Assembly: GCA_009823505.1 (NCBI GenBank)
Contig: VZQC01005068.1
Coordinates: forward strand, 500,376-564,375
From: Rhizomys pruinosus
Taxonomy: Eukaryota > Chordata > Mammalia > Rodentia > Spalacidae
Direction: 5' to 3'
Length of the DNA stretch: 64,000 nucleotides
Of the stretch, positions 24,690-36,444 are shown in pieces (within the stretch, counting starts at the first letter, position 1; each line of letters starts with the position of its first letter). Below the pieces are notes generated by a model. It was given only the letters and a program-made list of their open reading frames with translations, had not been told where the DNA came from and did no database searches. The position numbers and the translations under genes were made by a program.

Positions 24690-25205
24690 ATCCAGGGCAT
24701 AAGATAATGGTTTAATAGGTAAAGTGCCTGCTGCACAAGCATAAGAACTTGCATCAGGATCCCCAGTACCCATATAAAAAGCCTCATATGGCAGCTGTGT
24801 CTCTAACCCTAATTCTGGGGCAGAAGTTGGGGGGGTAAACAGATGGAACCCTGCAGTTCACTGGCCAGGTAGTCTTGCTGAATCAGTAAGCTACAGGTTC
24901 AGTTAGAGACTAGAGACTCAAAAAATAAGGTATAGCTGAGTATAGTGATACCTTTAATCCCAGCACTTGGAAAGCAGAGGCAGATGGATCTCTGTGATAT
25001 TGGGGCCAACCCTGGTCTACATAGTGATTTCTAGGCCAGCTGGGGCTACAGGAAAATAAACAAAAAATAAGATATATACTGACTAAAGAAGATGCTCAGT
25101 ATTTATCTCTGGCTTCCACATGCACTTACACACATGTGCATGTATACCTGCACGTGTACACACACATAATTATGCATACACATATATACCACACATATAA
25201 CTTTT
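24690..25205 (+). mobile_element. B4-class SINE with nested B1
   Basis: AAAGTGCCTGCTGCACAAGC, GGATCCCCAGTACCCATATAA, then ACTCAAAAAATAAGGTATAGC matches a B4/RSINE-like layout. A B1 sits at about 24,935-25,065. The tail is CA-rich (ACACATGTGCATGTATACC). Confidence 0.7.
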
Positions 25206-25209
25206 GAAA

Positions 25210-25943
25210 AAGTCATCCAAATTAAAAAGCAAACTTGGAGTTAGACTACACCATGTCAAATGGTCTGACCTACAGAACATTCCATCCAACAGAGAGGATA
25301 ATATATTATTATTAGCAGCCAATGGAACCTTCTCTAAAGGAGACTTCATTCTAAGACACAAGCAAATCTTAACAGTGAAGAATCAAAATAATTTGTTGTA
25401 TCCTATCCTTGAATAAAAGTAGAAATAAATATAAAGAAGATTACACAAGAACTTGGATTCTGATTCATATGCTCTTAAGGGGTCAGTGGGCCACTGAAAA
25501 AAATCTAGATGGAAAAGAATTAAATGAAACTGAAAGCCCAACTTAACAAATATTTAGGATTTAGCTAAGTCAATTCTGAGAGAAAAGTTTGTATTTATGA
25601 GCGATTAAAACTAGAAAATCATAGAGATCTCACATAACCCAATTTTTGACTTAAAAGTCTTAGGAAAATAACAAGTCAACAGATAAAGACATAACAACAA
25701 AAATTGTAGACCAGCTTCCCTGATGAATACAGACAAAAAAATTCTCATTACTATTCATCCAAACCAAATTGAAGAACATATTAAGACCATACAGTTTGAC
25801 CAAGTTGGTTTCATTCTGGGAATATAAGAATTATTAGGTATATGCAAAATAAAAATATAATAAAACATAAGTAGACTTTTTGACATAAGTTAAATGATCA
25901 TTTCAATAGATACATAAAATGCCTTCAACAAATTTCAACAGCC
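25210..25943 (+). mobile_element. Old L1M ORF2 remnant
   Basis: AACCTTCTCTAAAGGAGACTTC (endonuclease) precedes CAGCTTCCCTGATGAATACAG and GACCAAGTTGGTTTCATTCTGG (reverse transcriptase). Frameshifts are common. Confidence 0.75.
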
Positions 25944-25957
25944 ATTCATGATTTTTT

Positions 25958-26103
25958 TTTGTATTTTTGAGACAGTGTCTCTCTTTAGTCCCAGCTGGCC
26001 TGGAGCTTGCTCTGTAGACCAGGTTGGCCTTGAACTCACAGAGATCCACCTGTCTCTGCCTCCTGAGTGCTGGGATTCAAGGTGTGTGCCACCACACCTG
26101 GCT
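25958..26103 (-). mobile_element. B1 SINE, reverse
   Basis: Full reverse B1 with the duplication ATTCATGATTTTTT at 25,944-25,957 and 26,104-26,117. Confidence 0.92.
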
Positions 26104-26129
26104 ATTCATGATTTTTTAAAAAGCCTTAA

Positions 26130-26250
26130 ACAAACTCCAGTTCCAGGGGATCTAATACCCTGTTGTGGTCTCCATGGGCCCTGCATGTATGAGCGCACTT
26201 ACAGACATGCAGGGAAAATATGCATACACATAAAATAAATTTTTTTTTGA
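26130..26250 (+). mobile_element. B3-type SINE, 3' part only
   Basis: AAACTCCAGTTCCAGGGGAT through CATACACATAAAATAAA. The tRNA-like head is absent. Confidence 0.75.
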
Positions 26251-26269
26251 AACAAGGGGCTTGATATGT

Positions 26270-29105
26270 CTGCAGAAAAAAAAATCAGAAAGAGCACAGA
26301 TAAATGACTTAATGTTACAACTCAATAATCTTGAAAGAACAATAGTAAACGAAACCCAAACCCAACAGATGAAAACGAAAAAAAAATAGTAGAAATCAAT
26401 GAAATAGAATCAATAACAATACAAAAAAAATCAACAAATCTATGTTCTGGTTCTTTGAAAACATAAACAAGATTGACCCTTAGCCCAGTTAGCCAAAAGA
26501 AAGAAAGAGCATAGCCAAATGAACAGAATCAGAGATGAACTGGGAAACATTATAGCAGACGCTAAAGAAATTCAGAGCATAAAGAGATATTTTAAAAGCC
26601 TATACTCCATTAAGTTAGAGAACACAAAAGAAGTGTTCAGGTCCAGATGAATTCTCAGTAAAATTCTACAAGTCCTTCAAAGAACTGCAATCAATACTAC
26701 TAAAATTGTTCAAAATATAGCAAGAGAGGGAACACTTCCAACTCCTATAGTATACAGCCAGACCAGGTAAAGAAACAACAACAAAAAGAAAACTATAGGC
26801 CAATATCCCTCATGAATATAAATATAAAAATTCTCAGTAAAATTTTATAAACCACATACAGGCATATATCAAAAAGATCATCCAGGGAATGTGTTCAACA
26901 TACAATATAAACTTTTGGAAAAGTGTTCTTATAATAACACAGATTCAATTAATACATACAATGAAAAAATAATGTAATAAAACATAATAATAAAAGAGAA
27001 ATGGTAAAATAGAGGTGTTCAATGCATAGCCAAACTGGAATACAGTAGATTCCCCTTATAATGCAGGGCAAAATCTATTTTCTGACTATAATAGATAAAG
27101 GAAATATTTTATACATTATGGTTATTCTGTCATGAAAGCACACTTCTTTCATCTAGGGATAGTATTTTAATGAGGCTCTATGATATTTATCTTCATAAAA
27201 TATAAAAAGTTTTCAGCAATGGGAAAAAAAGATCACCCACCATGATTAAATTGACCTTATTCCAGATATTTAGGGATGGTTCAACATATGTAAATCAATA
27301 TATATAAAAAATGATATTAATGGACTTAAAAATGACATAGTCATCTCAATAGATGCAGAAAAGACTTTTGACAAATCCAAACCAACATGCCTTTATGATA
27401 AACGTCCTAGAGGGTATATGACTAGAGAGAACATATATAACTATCATCATTCTAAATGGAGAAAAACTCAAAAGTATTGCCATTAAAATTAGGAACAAAG
27501 GCCTAGATGTTGAACCTCTCCCATTACCAGGCACCAAGAGATTTTCCATTATTTTTCTGTTACTCTTTTACAGTCTCATTATGCCTTCACTTATGCCTTA
27601 CCTGAATTTCTACAGATGAAAATCAGTCTGAGAAGAAGAAGAAAAAAAAAAAAAAGAAATAGGAAGTACTGTAATAACCAAACTGATAGAATCCTCAGAC
27701 TCAAAACATGTAATTATATCTTAGATTATAAATTTGAAATTCTATATCTATAATTTTTGAATATTGTTTACTGACAAAACTATATTCCAAGCTTAAACGA
27801 TAATATAAAATTTATCACTGTTCTTAAGTTTGCCATTCACGACATTCCCAAATTGTCCAACCAATACAAAGTCTTTCAATATAATCATCTTACTTCTTAA
27901 AAAATGCTATAAAGTATTTTTAATTAAAAAGAATCAGGAATAAGACAGGGCTTTCCACTCTCTGCACCACTTTTCACTTGAAACCCTAGCTAATACAATA
28001 AGACAAGGAAATAAAGAGATACCAATTGGAAAAGAAGTCAAATTACTCCTATTTGCAGATGATAAGACATTATACATAAGGTATCCCAAAAACTTCCACC
28101 TGAACCTTCTAGAAATAATACTTTCAGCAAAGTGGCAGGATACAAAAATATACCTATAAGAATCATTAGGGTTTTTTATATGCCAGTAGCAAACAGGGAA
28201 AGAAATATTAGAAATGCTCTCATTAAAAATAGCCTTAAAAATATCTAGGAGTAAAGCAAACCAAGGATGAGAAAGACCTCTACAGTGAAAACATTAAATC
28301 TCAAAAGAAAGAGATAAGGAAGACACTGGAAAGACTCCCCATGCTCATGATTAGTAGAATCAGTATTGTGAAAATGGCCACCTTACCAAAAGCAGTTTCA
28401 GATTCAATGAAATCTCCATCAAAATGTTCATAATGTGCTTCACAGAAATAAAATAAAAATATTCTAAAACTAATATGGTGGCACAATAGACCCTGTATAG
28501 CCAAAGCAATCCTGAGCAAAAAGAACAATGTTGGAGGAATTGCCATACCAGATTTCAAAATATATTAATAGTATTAAAGATAATATTGTACTGGCAAAAA
28601 AAAAGCCCAGGCATTAAGATTAGTGGAACAAAATAGAAGTTCCAAACATGCATGCTCATAATTTGCACATATTTGACAATGATGCCAAAAATACACATTG
28701 GAGTAAAGGGCATCTTCAAATGGTGCTAGAAAACTGTATTTCCACATGTGGAATAAAATTAGACCCTTTTCTATCACATTGCACAAAAATTAACTCTAAA
28801 TGGATCAAAGACCTCAATGTGAAATCTTAAAGGCTAAAACTGTTTGAAGAAAATACAGGCAGTATTCTAAAAGATGTAGATGCAGGAAAGGACCTTCTAA
28901 ATTGGAGACTAAGGCAAGATATAGGCAAGGGAAAAATGTGGACAAATTACAGAGTTGAGAAGGGACTCAGAATATTCAAAGAACTGTAAGAATTTGATGA
29001 TCAGTACATGCATACTTGATGAAATACAAAATGAAAATTTTTAATGAAAAGAAAATTTAAAGTTAGATAAACAAAAATTGTATGGTAATGTGAAAATGAC
29101 AAACT
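26270..29105 (+). mobile_element. L1 (Lx-like) ORF2 remnant
   Basis: Runs from just after the endonuclease (GGTTCTTTGAAAACATAAAC) through reverse transcriptase, with the FADD box at 28,052-28,063, to the C-terminal region near 28,980. Two stretches, about 26,905-27,235 and 27,560-27,930, do not read as L1 and look like later insertions I cannot name. Frames are broken throughout. Confidence 0.8.
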
Positions 29106-29126
29106 CAGTTTAAAAATACACAAAAA

Positions 29127-29374
29127 GGGGCTGGAGAGATGGCCTAGCGGTTAAGAGCGCCAACCACTCTTGCAGAGGACCCGGGTTCGATCCCCAGAAC
29201 CCACATGGCGGCCGAGAGCTGTCTGAAACTCCAATTCCAGGAGAACTCCAGTTCCAGGGGAGTCCGACACCGTCTTCTGACCTCTGCAGCGTTGCACGAC
29301 ACGGGTGCACAGATTTGCATGCAGACAATACATTCATACACATACGGAAATAAGTGAAATAAAAAAAATTTAAA
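29127..29374 (+). mobile_element. B2/B3-type SINE, young, with 17-bp duplication
   Basis: Begins GGGGCTGGAGAGATGGC, keeps a tRNA-like B box (GGGTTCGATCC) and several CpGs. The body segment is doubled at 29,227-29,243 and 29,244-29,260. Duplications AAAAATACACAAAA lie at 29,112-29,125 and about 29,375-29,388. Confidence 0.92.
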
Positions 29375-29454
29375 AAAATACACAAAAGACAATTATTTAG
29401 GGGGAAAAAGATACCCAGGCAGCATGTAAATACATGAAAAGTTGGTTTCACCAC

Positions 29455-29550
29455 CAGCACTCAAGAGGCAGAGGCAAGTGGATCTCTGTGAGTTCAAAGC
29501 CAGCCTGGTCTACATAGTGAGTTCCAGGCCTGTTTCCAAATGACAGAGAG
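29455..29550 (+). mobile_element. Partial B1 SINE
   Basis: Middle of B1 (GGCAGAGGCAAGTGGATCTC to GTGAGTTCCAGGCC), lacking both ends. Confidence 0.8.
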
Positions 29551-29726
29551 GGGTAGGGATGCTCTCAACATTGCTCATATAGTGAAATGATAAAATTGTT
29601 ACAAAGTTCTGCATGCTTTTCTCTTCTCAACCAGAAGAATTCAGTGTGAAGGTATCATCGGTTTAAATAGAAGTTTAGTTAGGAAAGTAAGCACTCCAGT
29701 AAAAGAGATTGAAGTGAGGTGTCTGG

Positions 29727-29955
29727 GGGCTAGAGAGATGGGTTAGATGGTTAGCAGTTAAGAGCACTGGCAGCTCTTACAGGGGAACCAGGTTCTATTC
29801 CCAGCACCTACATGGAAGCTCACAAACATATGCAACTCCAGGTCCAAGGGATATGACATCCTCTTCTGACATTTGGGGATATTGCATGCATGTGGTACAT
29901 GTATACACATACAGGAAAAACACATACATATAAAATAAAAATAAGTTTAAAAATG
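29727..29955 (+). mobile_element. B3-type SINE
   Basis: GGGGGCTAGAGAGATGGG head with a small internal expansion (TTAGATGGTTAGCAGTTAAG), normal body and AT-rich tail. Confidence 0.85.
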
Positions 29956-30184
29956 AAATAGGCTGTCTAGAAGTGAGGTAGCATCCCAGTAAGTTCTGAA
30001 TTGTGGATTTAAAAAAATTATTGACTAATTATAAGGTCTTATTCATAGGGTAATAATGGTGGATTGCCGCTCCCTTTTAGGATATTTCCTGTTCTGGGCC
30101 TCTAGAAAAGAACATAAGGAAGATGTCAGAACCACAATTTATTTTTTTTTAAGTTTTATTGGCATGTGGCCACTTGTAGTCCTT

Positions 30185-30265
30185 CTTTTTAAATTTTATT
30201 TATTTTTTATGTGTATGAATGTACTGTCTGCATGTAGGTCTGTGCACCCGTGTCTTCACAGAACC
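30185..30265 (-). mobile_element. Partial B3-type SINE, reverse
   Basis: Tail and distal body only (ATGTGTATGAATGTACTGTC). 29,956-30,184 and 30,266-30,859 show nothing else I recognise. Confidence 0.7.
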
Positions 30266-30859
30266 ACACTTTAAAGGATGTTATAATGAAGCTGAGCTCT
30301 TTCAAGGATGCAAACCCTTCATTAGGGTACATGTGTGGGAATATAGTTTGGCACCTTAGTTTTTTTATGTAGAGGGAACAATCTATTTGTGGTCACAAGG
30401 ATGCTTGACCACACAGGAGAATTCCTACTGTTAGAAGAAGCTGCTACCAAGATAGAGCTGTAGTTTTCTTGGTCACCTCATATCTAACTCCTTTTTGAGA
30501 CTGCTCAAGGTCCCAAGATTGATCACATGACTCTCTGTTGGTTAAGACAGTTGTGATTTTTAAAACTGAGGTTTTATACTGAAGACTGGGTTCAGGGTTT
30601 TATAATAGACTGGCAAATTACAAAACTGGAAACAAATAGTTGACTGTAGGACTCTGTCTTCTAGCCCTACCTCTTATGTCTAACTTCTATTCAACAAAGC
30701 CAGAGAATTCCTCTGCATACTTACAAAGTTCTGGGGGTATGTATGAAGAGAAATTAGAACTCGTGCTTTGGTAAAAAAAAATACTACAACCTCTTTAAGT
30801 TTTTTAATTTCCTAGAAAGATAAATATTCTTTTATTTTCCAGAACTCCCAGGCCCTTAC

Positions 30860-31340
30860 TCAAGAGAAATGAAAGCATATGTTTATTTAAAATCTATTTA
30901 TAGCAGCTTTATTTATCATTGTCAAAAATTGAAGCAATTCAGACTCTTCATGTGCTAACCATCGTATACAATGGAAAAACTCAATAATAAAAAAGAAAAT
31001 AGATTTTTTTCATAATGTGTATAGATGTGAAATAGAATCCTGAAAGGTTAGATATGGTATGATCCATTTGTATGACAGTATTGAAAAGGCCAAACTATAG
31101 TGTTAAGAAATAGACCAGAGGCTACTAGTGGTTATAATTGGTAGGTTGACTACATAGCATTAACATGAAGGAGTTATTTTTGGATGGTGAAACTAATATG
31201 GTTCTTGTGGTAATAGTTAATATCTATTTCCTTGCATTTCCAAAAATCCAAACAAATGGAGAACAACAATGAATTCATTTTTTAAGTTTATAATTCCTTC
31301 AAATGGGGAGGTTCCCATGTTTTCATTGTACAAATAAAAT
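30860..31340 (+). mobile_element. Old L1M 3' end
   Basis: ATTTATAGCAGCTTTATTTATC, TGATCCATTTGTATGACAG and AGGCTACTAGTGGTTATAATT follow the ORF2 end and 3' UTR of old mammalian L1s. Confidence 0.65.
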
Positions 31341-31384
31341 TCAAACTCCTTGGTCCCTCATTACTTTAGAAATCTGAATAGATT

Positions 31385-31640
31385 TTTCTTTTTTTTCTTT
31401 TTTTTTTTTTTTTTTTTACAATATTTTATTATTTTTTATGTATATGAGTAATACCATTACCTGCATGTATGTAAGTGCACCAGTTGTGCAATGCCTGCAG
31501 AGATCAGAGAGGGTTTTTTTTAATCCCTAAAATGGAGTTACAGATGGTTGTTAGCTGCCATGTGAGAGTGCTTGGGAATAGATCCCAGGTCCTTGCAAAC
31601 TGCTAGTGCTCTTTACTGCTGAATCATCCCTGTGGTCTTC
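31385..31640 (-). mobile_element. B3-type SINE, reverse
   Basis: Long T-run, CTGCATGTATGTAAGTGCACC, then GGAGTTACAGATGGTTGTTAG. Diverged head. Confidence 0.8.
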
Positions 31641-31659
31641 TCCCCCCACCCCATTTGTA

Positions 31660-31870
31660 ATGATGAAAAAAAATGTGTATTTAGAATTAGCACAAGACTG
31701 CTTAGATGATCCCAACTTTGTTGGCAACATTCAAAACATTGGAGCCAGGTGAACACAGGCCTTCTTTTCTCCATCAGGTCTGATCAGGGTATTGACTTGG
31801 CCACATAATGTCACAGAGCTGCCTTGGGTTTGGGAAGGCAGGGGTTCATTTGCTTGTTACTATCTTGTTG
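31660..31870 (-). pseudogene. RPL23A: RPL23A retropseudogene fragment
   Basis: On the minus strand codons near 31,797 read VNTLIRPDGEKKA, the highly conserved C-terminal block of ribosomal protein uL23 (RPL23A). A frameshift or deletion follows after the HLAP-like residues. The ending VANK-GII then TAA at 31,702-31,704 is recognisable at the nucleotide level. Upstream, the helix before VNTL (KKLYDIDVAK in the parent) is eroded and the first two thirds of the gene are missing. No introns are seen. The intact gene encodes a 60S subunit protein at the exit tunnel; this copy cannot. A second ribosomal source is unlikely given the exact block. Confidence 0.8.
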
Positions 31871-31934
31871 AAAAGCGTTTTTATTTGTTTATTTGAATGC
31901 CCAGTTTTTAAAAAAAAAAAAAAAAAAAAAACCA

Positions 31935-32350
31935 CAGATGTTGGCAATTTTGAGCACTAATGGAAGTTATTCTCTCCCAAGGGGGCTGGTATCTCCAAAT
32001 GGAGGACGAGCTGCTTGGTGAGGTGGATCATGAAATCCACCTACTTGTTGAACTTCCAGTGTCCTTGGCAATATGCAGTGAGCCCCACAAAGGCAATGTC
32101 CATGGAAAGGAGGAACCATCCGTGAATAACCATTCTTCTTGGACTCCCTCTCAATGATAATTTACAAAGAGATGTCAAGATTCAAGAGACTCCCCCCTAT
32201 TGAAATGCTTTCATTTATCTAGATTTTAGATGTTTATTTGGATAATGACAATCAGCCTTTGCTTCCTGTAAGTGCTGACTGAAAGACTTGAGTTCCGCCT
32301 CTTCTAGAGCCATTGTGCAAGGGAGGAGGGCAGGGTGATCTTCTGAATGA
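31935..32350 (-). other. Unassigned stretch, perhaps a decayed retrocopy
   Basis: Follows an A-run at about 31,909-31,931. The reverse strand has an ATG at about 32,315 opening a short frame and, further along, frames broken by single shifts. I recognise no protein family. It could equally be ordinary intron. Confidence 0.2.
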
Positions 32351-32641
32351 TGTCTGGGTAAATTTTTTCTTTTTTAAATAATATTTATTATTGTTTTTGT
32401 ATTTCATACATCATTTTTCAGTTCAATTTAGATATATTCCTTTCCCTTCCCCCCCACCCCACCAAAGATCATGCATTCTGCTATATATGTCCTTATCTTT
32501 TCTTCAGTCTTTTAAAGTTTTCTCTGCAGAGGTTTTTTTGGGCAGATTTAACTATATCATCCTTCTTTTCACCCTTTATGTTGTTGTTGTTGTTCCTCCG
32601 ATTTGTTGCTTCAAAAATGCCTACATAAACCATATCTATTT

Positions 32642-32690
32642 ATTATATATATATATATATATATACAGACACACAACACACACACACCAG
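32642..32690. repeat. (TA)n/(CA)n microsatellite
   Basis: About 12 TA units followed by a broken CA run inside the reverse L1. Confidence 0.9.
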
Positions 32691-32764
32691 AATTATGTCC
32701 TTCAGAAATAAACTGTTAACTCTGAAATATGCTTAGGAATTCACATTTTTCCCTTTAATTTTAT

Positions 32765-32995
32765 TTGTTTTTTAAATTATTTATTTATTTTTTATTGTGT
32801 ATGAATGTACTGTCTGCATGTAGGTTTGTGTACCCGTGTTGTGCAATGCCACGGAGGTCAGAAGAGGGTGTTGGATTCCCCTGGAACTGGAGATAAGACG
32901 GTTCTCAGTCGCCATGTGGGTGCTAGGGATCGAACCTGGGTCCTCTGCAAGAGCAGTTGGCACTCTTAACTGCTAGGCCATCTCTCCAGCCCCCC
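32765..32995 (-). mobile_element. B2/B3-type SINE, reverse
   Basis: Complete reverse copy ending CATCTCTCCAGCCCC, with the 14-bp duplication CCCTTTAATTTTAT at 32,751-32,764 and 32,996-33,009. It lacks the 17-bp duplication. Confidence 0.92.
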
Positions 32996-33420
32996 CCCTT
33001 TAATTTTATATTACTCTAAAATGTGAATATATACCTTCGACCCATATACATTAATTACATGTCTGAAAATAAGTGGTAAGTTAATTCTAGGACCCATTAA
33101 GAGATTCACATTATAACATCACAGTAACTTTCAGGTAGAAAGAAATATAATAATAACGTTGCTCAGCTTGCCTTTCAACTGGGGATTTGGTGGTTGCTAG
33201 CATCCACAAATGAGGGAAAGCATTCACCATTTGTTTTGGGGGGACTATGTTACTTCAGTTACCATAATGGCTTCAAGTTCCATCCATTTACTTGCCAAGT
33301 TTATGATGTACACAGTAAAATAAGCCCCAAGGACTATTCTTTTGCTATCATATATCTATGTTTTTCTTGGCAAAATGCTACTCCTTTCCTCTACTTTGGA
33401 AATTAGTCATAATCTCAAAT

Positions 33421-34381
33421 CTCTGTTTTTTTTCCTAAAGCAGATGCCTTCAATGTGTTTCTTTGTATATATTTTCTGGGTTTTGTTTTCTTTTCTAACC
33501 CCTTCCCAATATTGTGGGAAGGTTTATACTCTGTTCTTTTTATTCCATTCAATTACCCAGGTAGGGCTTAGAATACAAATAAGGTGTGGTATTCCTTGAA
33601 ACTTGGTCTTAAAGTGCAGAAAGAGAATAATTTAACAAATGCTGTACATTGAGTCATCATGTCATGTGAAATTATTTCTGATTATGGTGAAGTACAAGGG
33701 AGTAGATAATCTGCTCTGCTTCGTTTGTGGATGGCTTCAAATAGGAAAGAAGCAGAATGAAAAGAAGTTTTTCAAATGAAACTTATAACTTAATTCCTTA
33801 AAAATGTCATCTATAACCTTGCTCATTTATGAATTAGTCAGGTAAAGAAAAATTAACAATAACTTGGTCAGAAACAACCTTGGGGGATTGAATTTAATAA
33901 AAGCCATATGCAAAATATGTACTTAAAATGAAAAAGGGTTCTGAGTCATTCTAGAGAATTATAAGCTTGTCCTAACACATATTAAAGTAAAACCATCAAA
34001 ATAAGACACATTTCTTCTGAATTAATCTGCTAGTTATTCTTACAAATACTAGATTTACTGACTCACATTCAAATTAGGTTTTGCATTGATCCTGAATATT
34101 TTACCAGTTACTCCTGTGTACAGCTCATCTTTTACCCTTAAGTTGCCAGATTCTATCTGTTGAGCCTTTTTGTCTTCTTGACTGTACCATACATTCCATC
34201 CATAATACATCATTGCACATCTTTACTGTGTTGGGGGCCCATTCCTCCCACTTTCTGGGTCATTAACTCCCCCATCTTTGAAAAGTAAACAATGAGGCCT
34301 AGTCCTTGTATAATATTTAAAATGATAAGTCATGTCCCTATTTCTTACCCTCCCCCAACAGTCCTGACATCTTTTTCTCTG
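33421..34381. other. Intronic stretch, nothing recognised
   Basis: AT-rich, with short T-runs. I find no exon-like frame or repeat head. Confidence 0.4.
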
Positions 34382-34617
34382 CATTTTTTTAAATTTTCAT
34401 TTTTTATTGATGCTTTGTGTATTTCATACATCATTTTCCAATTCAGTTCAGGCATATTTCCCTTTCCCTTCCCACCACTCCACCCCACCCCATCCCAGAT
34501 CATGCATTCTGCCATAACTGTCTTGCATCTTTCTCTCAGTTTTTTTTTTCATTTTTTAACAATAAGTGATAATTTCTGAGTACAAGCATCCTTCATGTAA
34601 AACCAATTTGCATTTCA
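34382..34617 (-). mobile_element. L1 3' end, reverse
   Basis: Reverse of the young L1 terminus (CTTTGTGTATTTCATACATC, C-rich tract, TGAGTACAAGCATCCTTCATG). The 5'-truncation point abuts the B1. Confidence 0.85.
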
Positions 34618-34782
34618 CCGGGTGTGGTAGCACACGCCTTTAATCCTAGGACTTGGGAGGCAGAGGCAGGAGGATCTTTGTGAGTTCAAGGCCAGCCTGT
34701 TCTACATAGCGAGTTCTAGGACAGCCATGGTCTACAGAGACCATGTCTCAAAAAGACCAAAAAAAGAAAAGAAAAAAAAAAG
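34618..34782 (+). mobile_element. B1 SINE
   Basis: Complete B1 (CCGGGTGTGGTAGCACACGCC) with an A-rich tail. Confidence 0.93.
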
Positions 34783-35754
34783 CCTGTATTTGTAACACTT
34801 TTGTGTGATTTACTCACTATGATCATTTATTATTCTTTCTGTATGCCTCACCATAGCTAATAGCCTTTTCTGTTTTGTTTATTGATGTATTCCAGATTTC
34901 TAGTACAGTAGGCATTCAGTGAAAGTTTTTTGGAAAATTGAATGTTTGATGCAGTGCAATACTCTATTTTCTCCCCTAATTTCACTTGAATTCAGACTCT
35001 TTAAAAGAGCTACAACTCCTGCGACTTGGCACTTCAGATTTTCTATAATCCAGCTGAGCTGTTCTGATACTTAAGCACTGCTCAAGAACTCTGGCTTCAA
35101 CCTCAAAGGTCTTCCTGACTTCAGTGGTAAATAGTCACCTCCCCATGAGACATCTTTTGAAGTGCAGTATAAACACTCTTAGAAACAATAGGTAAAGATA
35201 AACCTGTATATTTGGCTTTTAAGTTTTCTTTGTTCAGTTAGTTCTGAAGGCTTTCCAACTTTTGATTCTTGGTTTTCACACAAAATGAGACTTGGGATTG
35301 TTTTTGTAGTAGCATGGACACGAGTCATTCAATTAAAACCAATATACTTAGGCCAAAACATGGTTCCCGAGATAAGAAACTGCACTGAGGGTGCCAGGAT
35401 TTGTTTAGACAATGATCAAGGCCACTCAGAGAAATGCCCTTTTAAGTTGTATACTTAAATTTAGAAAAGCTTTAGCAGATTTTATGTCTCAAAAATCATA
35501 TTCAAATAATTTCTGAAGCATCCAGAGTTATATGGTCTGTGGTAAATTTGATTCAGTGTCTTAAATCTTATAGACAATAAGTTTCTAGATTGTTTATTAG
35601 TAAATTTAAGGTTTAGATGTATAATTATGTAGATTCTAAAACTAGAAACTCCTAGTCCCTAAAGCAACTATAGAGAAAAAGTTAAACTATCACTCCCAAT
35701 TTCTGCACTTTGCATATATTACTTTCAGTGTAAATTATAACCTTGTATCTTTTT
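34783..35754. other. Intronic stretch, nothing recognised
   Basis: Low CpG unique-looking DNA without coding signatures. Confidence 0.4.
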
Positions 35755-35960
35755 TCTTTCTTTTTTAATTCTTTCAGAGTTTTATACAGTGTATTTTGAT
35801 ATTTCTTCTTCCCCTCACTTCTCCCAGATCTACCCCCTACCTTCCTATTCACCTTCATGTTCTTTTTTTTTCCTGTTCAGTTCAATTTGTGTTGTCCCCA
35901 AACTCCTTTCTTTTCTCTTAAGTTTATAGCCCTCATTGTTTTCTGATGCCTTTTGAGAAG
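35755..35960 (-). mobile_element. Lx-like L1 3' end, reverse
   Basis: CAGTGTATTTTGATATTTCTTC, CTCCCAGATCTACCCCCTACC and a C/T-rich tract are the reverse of Lx-type 3' ends. 35,961-36,444 shows nothing else. Confidence 0.6.
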
Positions 35961-36444
35961 TCTGTTCACTTTCAAATTTTATTCCATTACTACTACATGG
36001 ACTGTTTGAATTTCTTTGCATTCCTGTTTTTTTAAAAAAGAAAGTAATGGGTGGGGGGGTGCAAAAAGCTTTGTCATGATTCCTAACCTTTGTCTTTTGG
36101 GATGGTCAATCTCATGTGCCCCCCCCCACTTACCATAAAAGTGATGAAGCATTAAAATAGAAAGTTGTAGTGGTAATAAACTTCCAAAGTTACCAAATAC
36201 TCTGCTAAAGACAACTTTGTATACTTATGAATATAATTTACTTAAGTATACTTTAGTATATTTGCAGAGTTATACAGCTGTCACTGATACGTAATTCTAG
36301 AAGATTTCTTTCAGCCTTGAAGGCAACTCTACCCATTAAGTTGTCATTTCCTATTCTCCATCTTCACCTGATAACCCTAATCTAGGTTCTGTCCCAATGG
36401 ATTTACTTTTAAATATTACTATTTACTATTAAATATTAGGCTAA

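Larger units (their letters stand above)
32375..33420 (-). mobile_element. L1 3' UTR and ORF2 end, reverse
   Basis: 32,375-32,570 is the reverse young L1 terminus with its C-rich tract. 33,180-33,420 reads the reverse of the ORF2 end (GGTTGCTAGCATCCACAAATG, GGCTTCAAGTTCCATCCATTT). The sequence between (GCTTAGGAATTCACA, CTTGCCTTTCAACTG) also occurs at 53,790-54,004, marking it as L1 3' UTR. It is split by a B3 SINE. Confidence 0.8.

Noticed and set aside
29127..29200. tRNA-like head with A and B boxes, a possible tRNA gene
   Set aside because: It is the tRNA-derived head of a SINE, followed by the SINE body and target duplications. The same head recurs many times.
32391..32711. 106-codon frame through a TA/CA microsatellite
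   Set aside because: Made of reverse L1 3' UTR and a simple repeat; ends in poly-Ile/Tyr.
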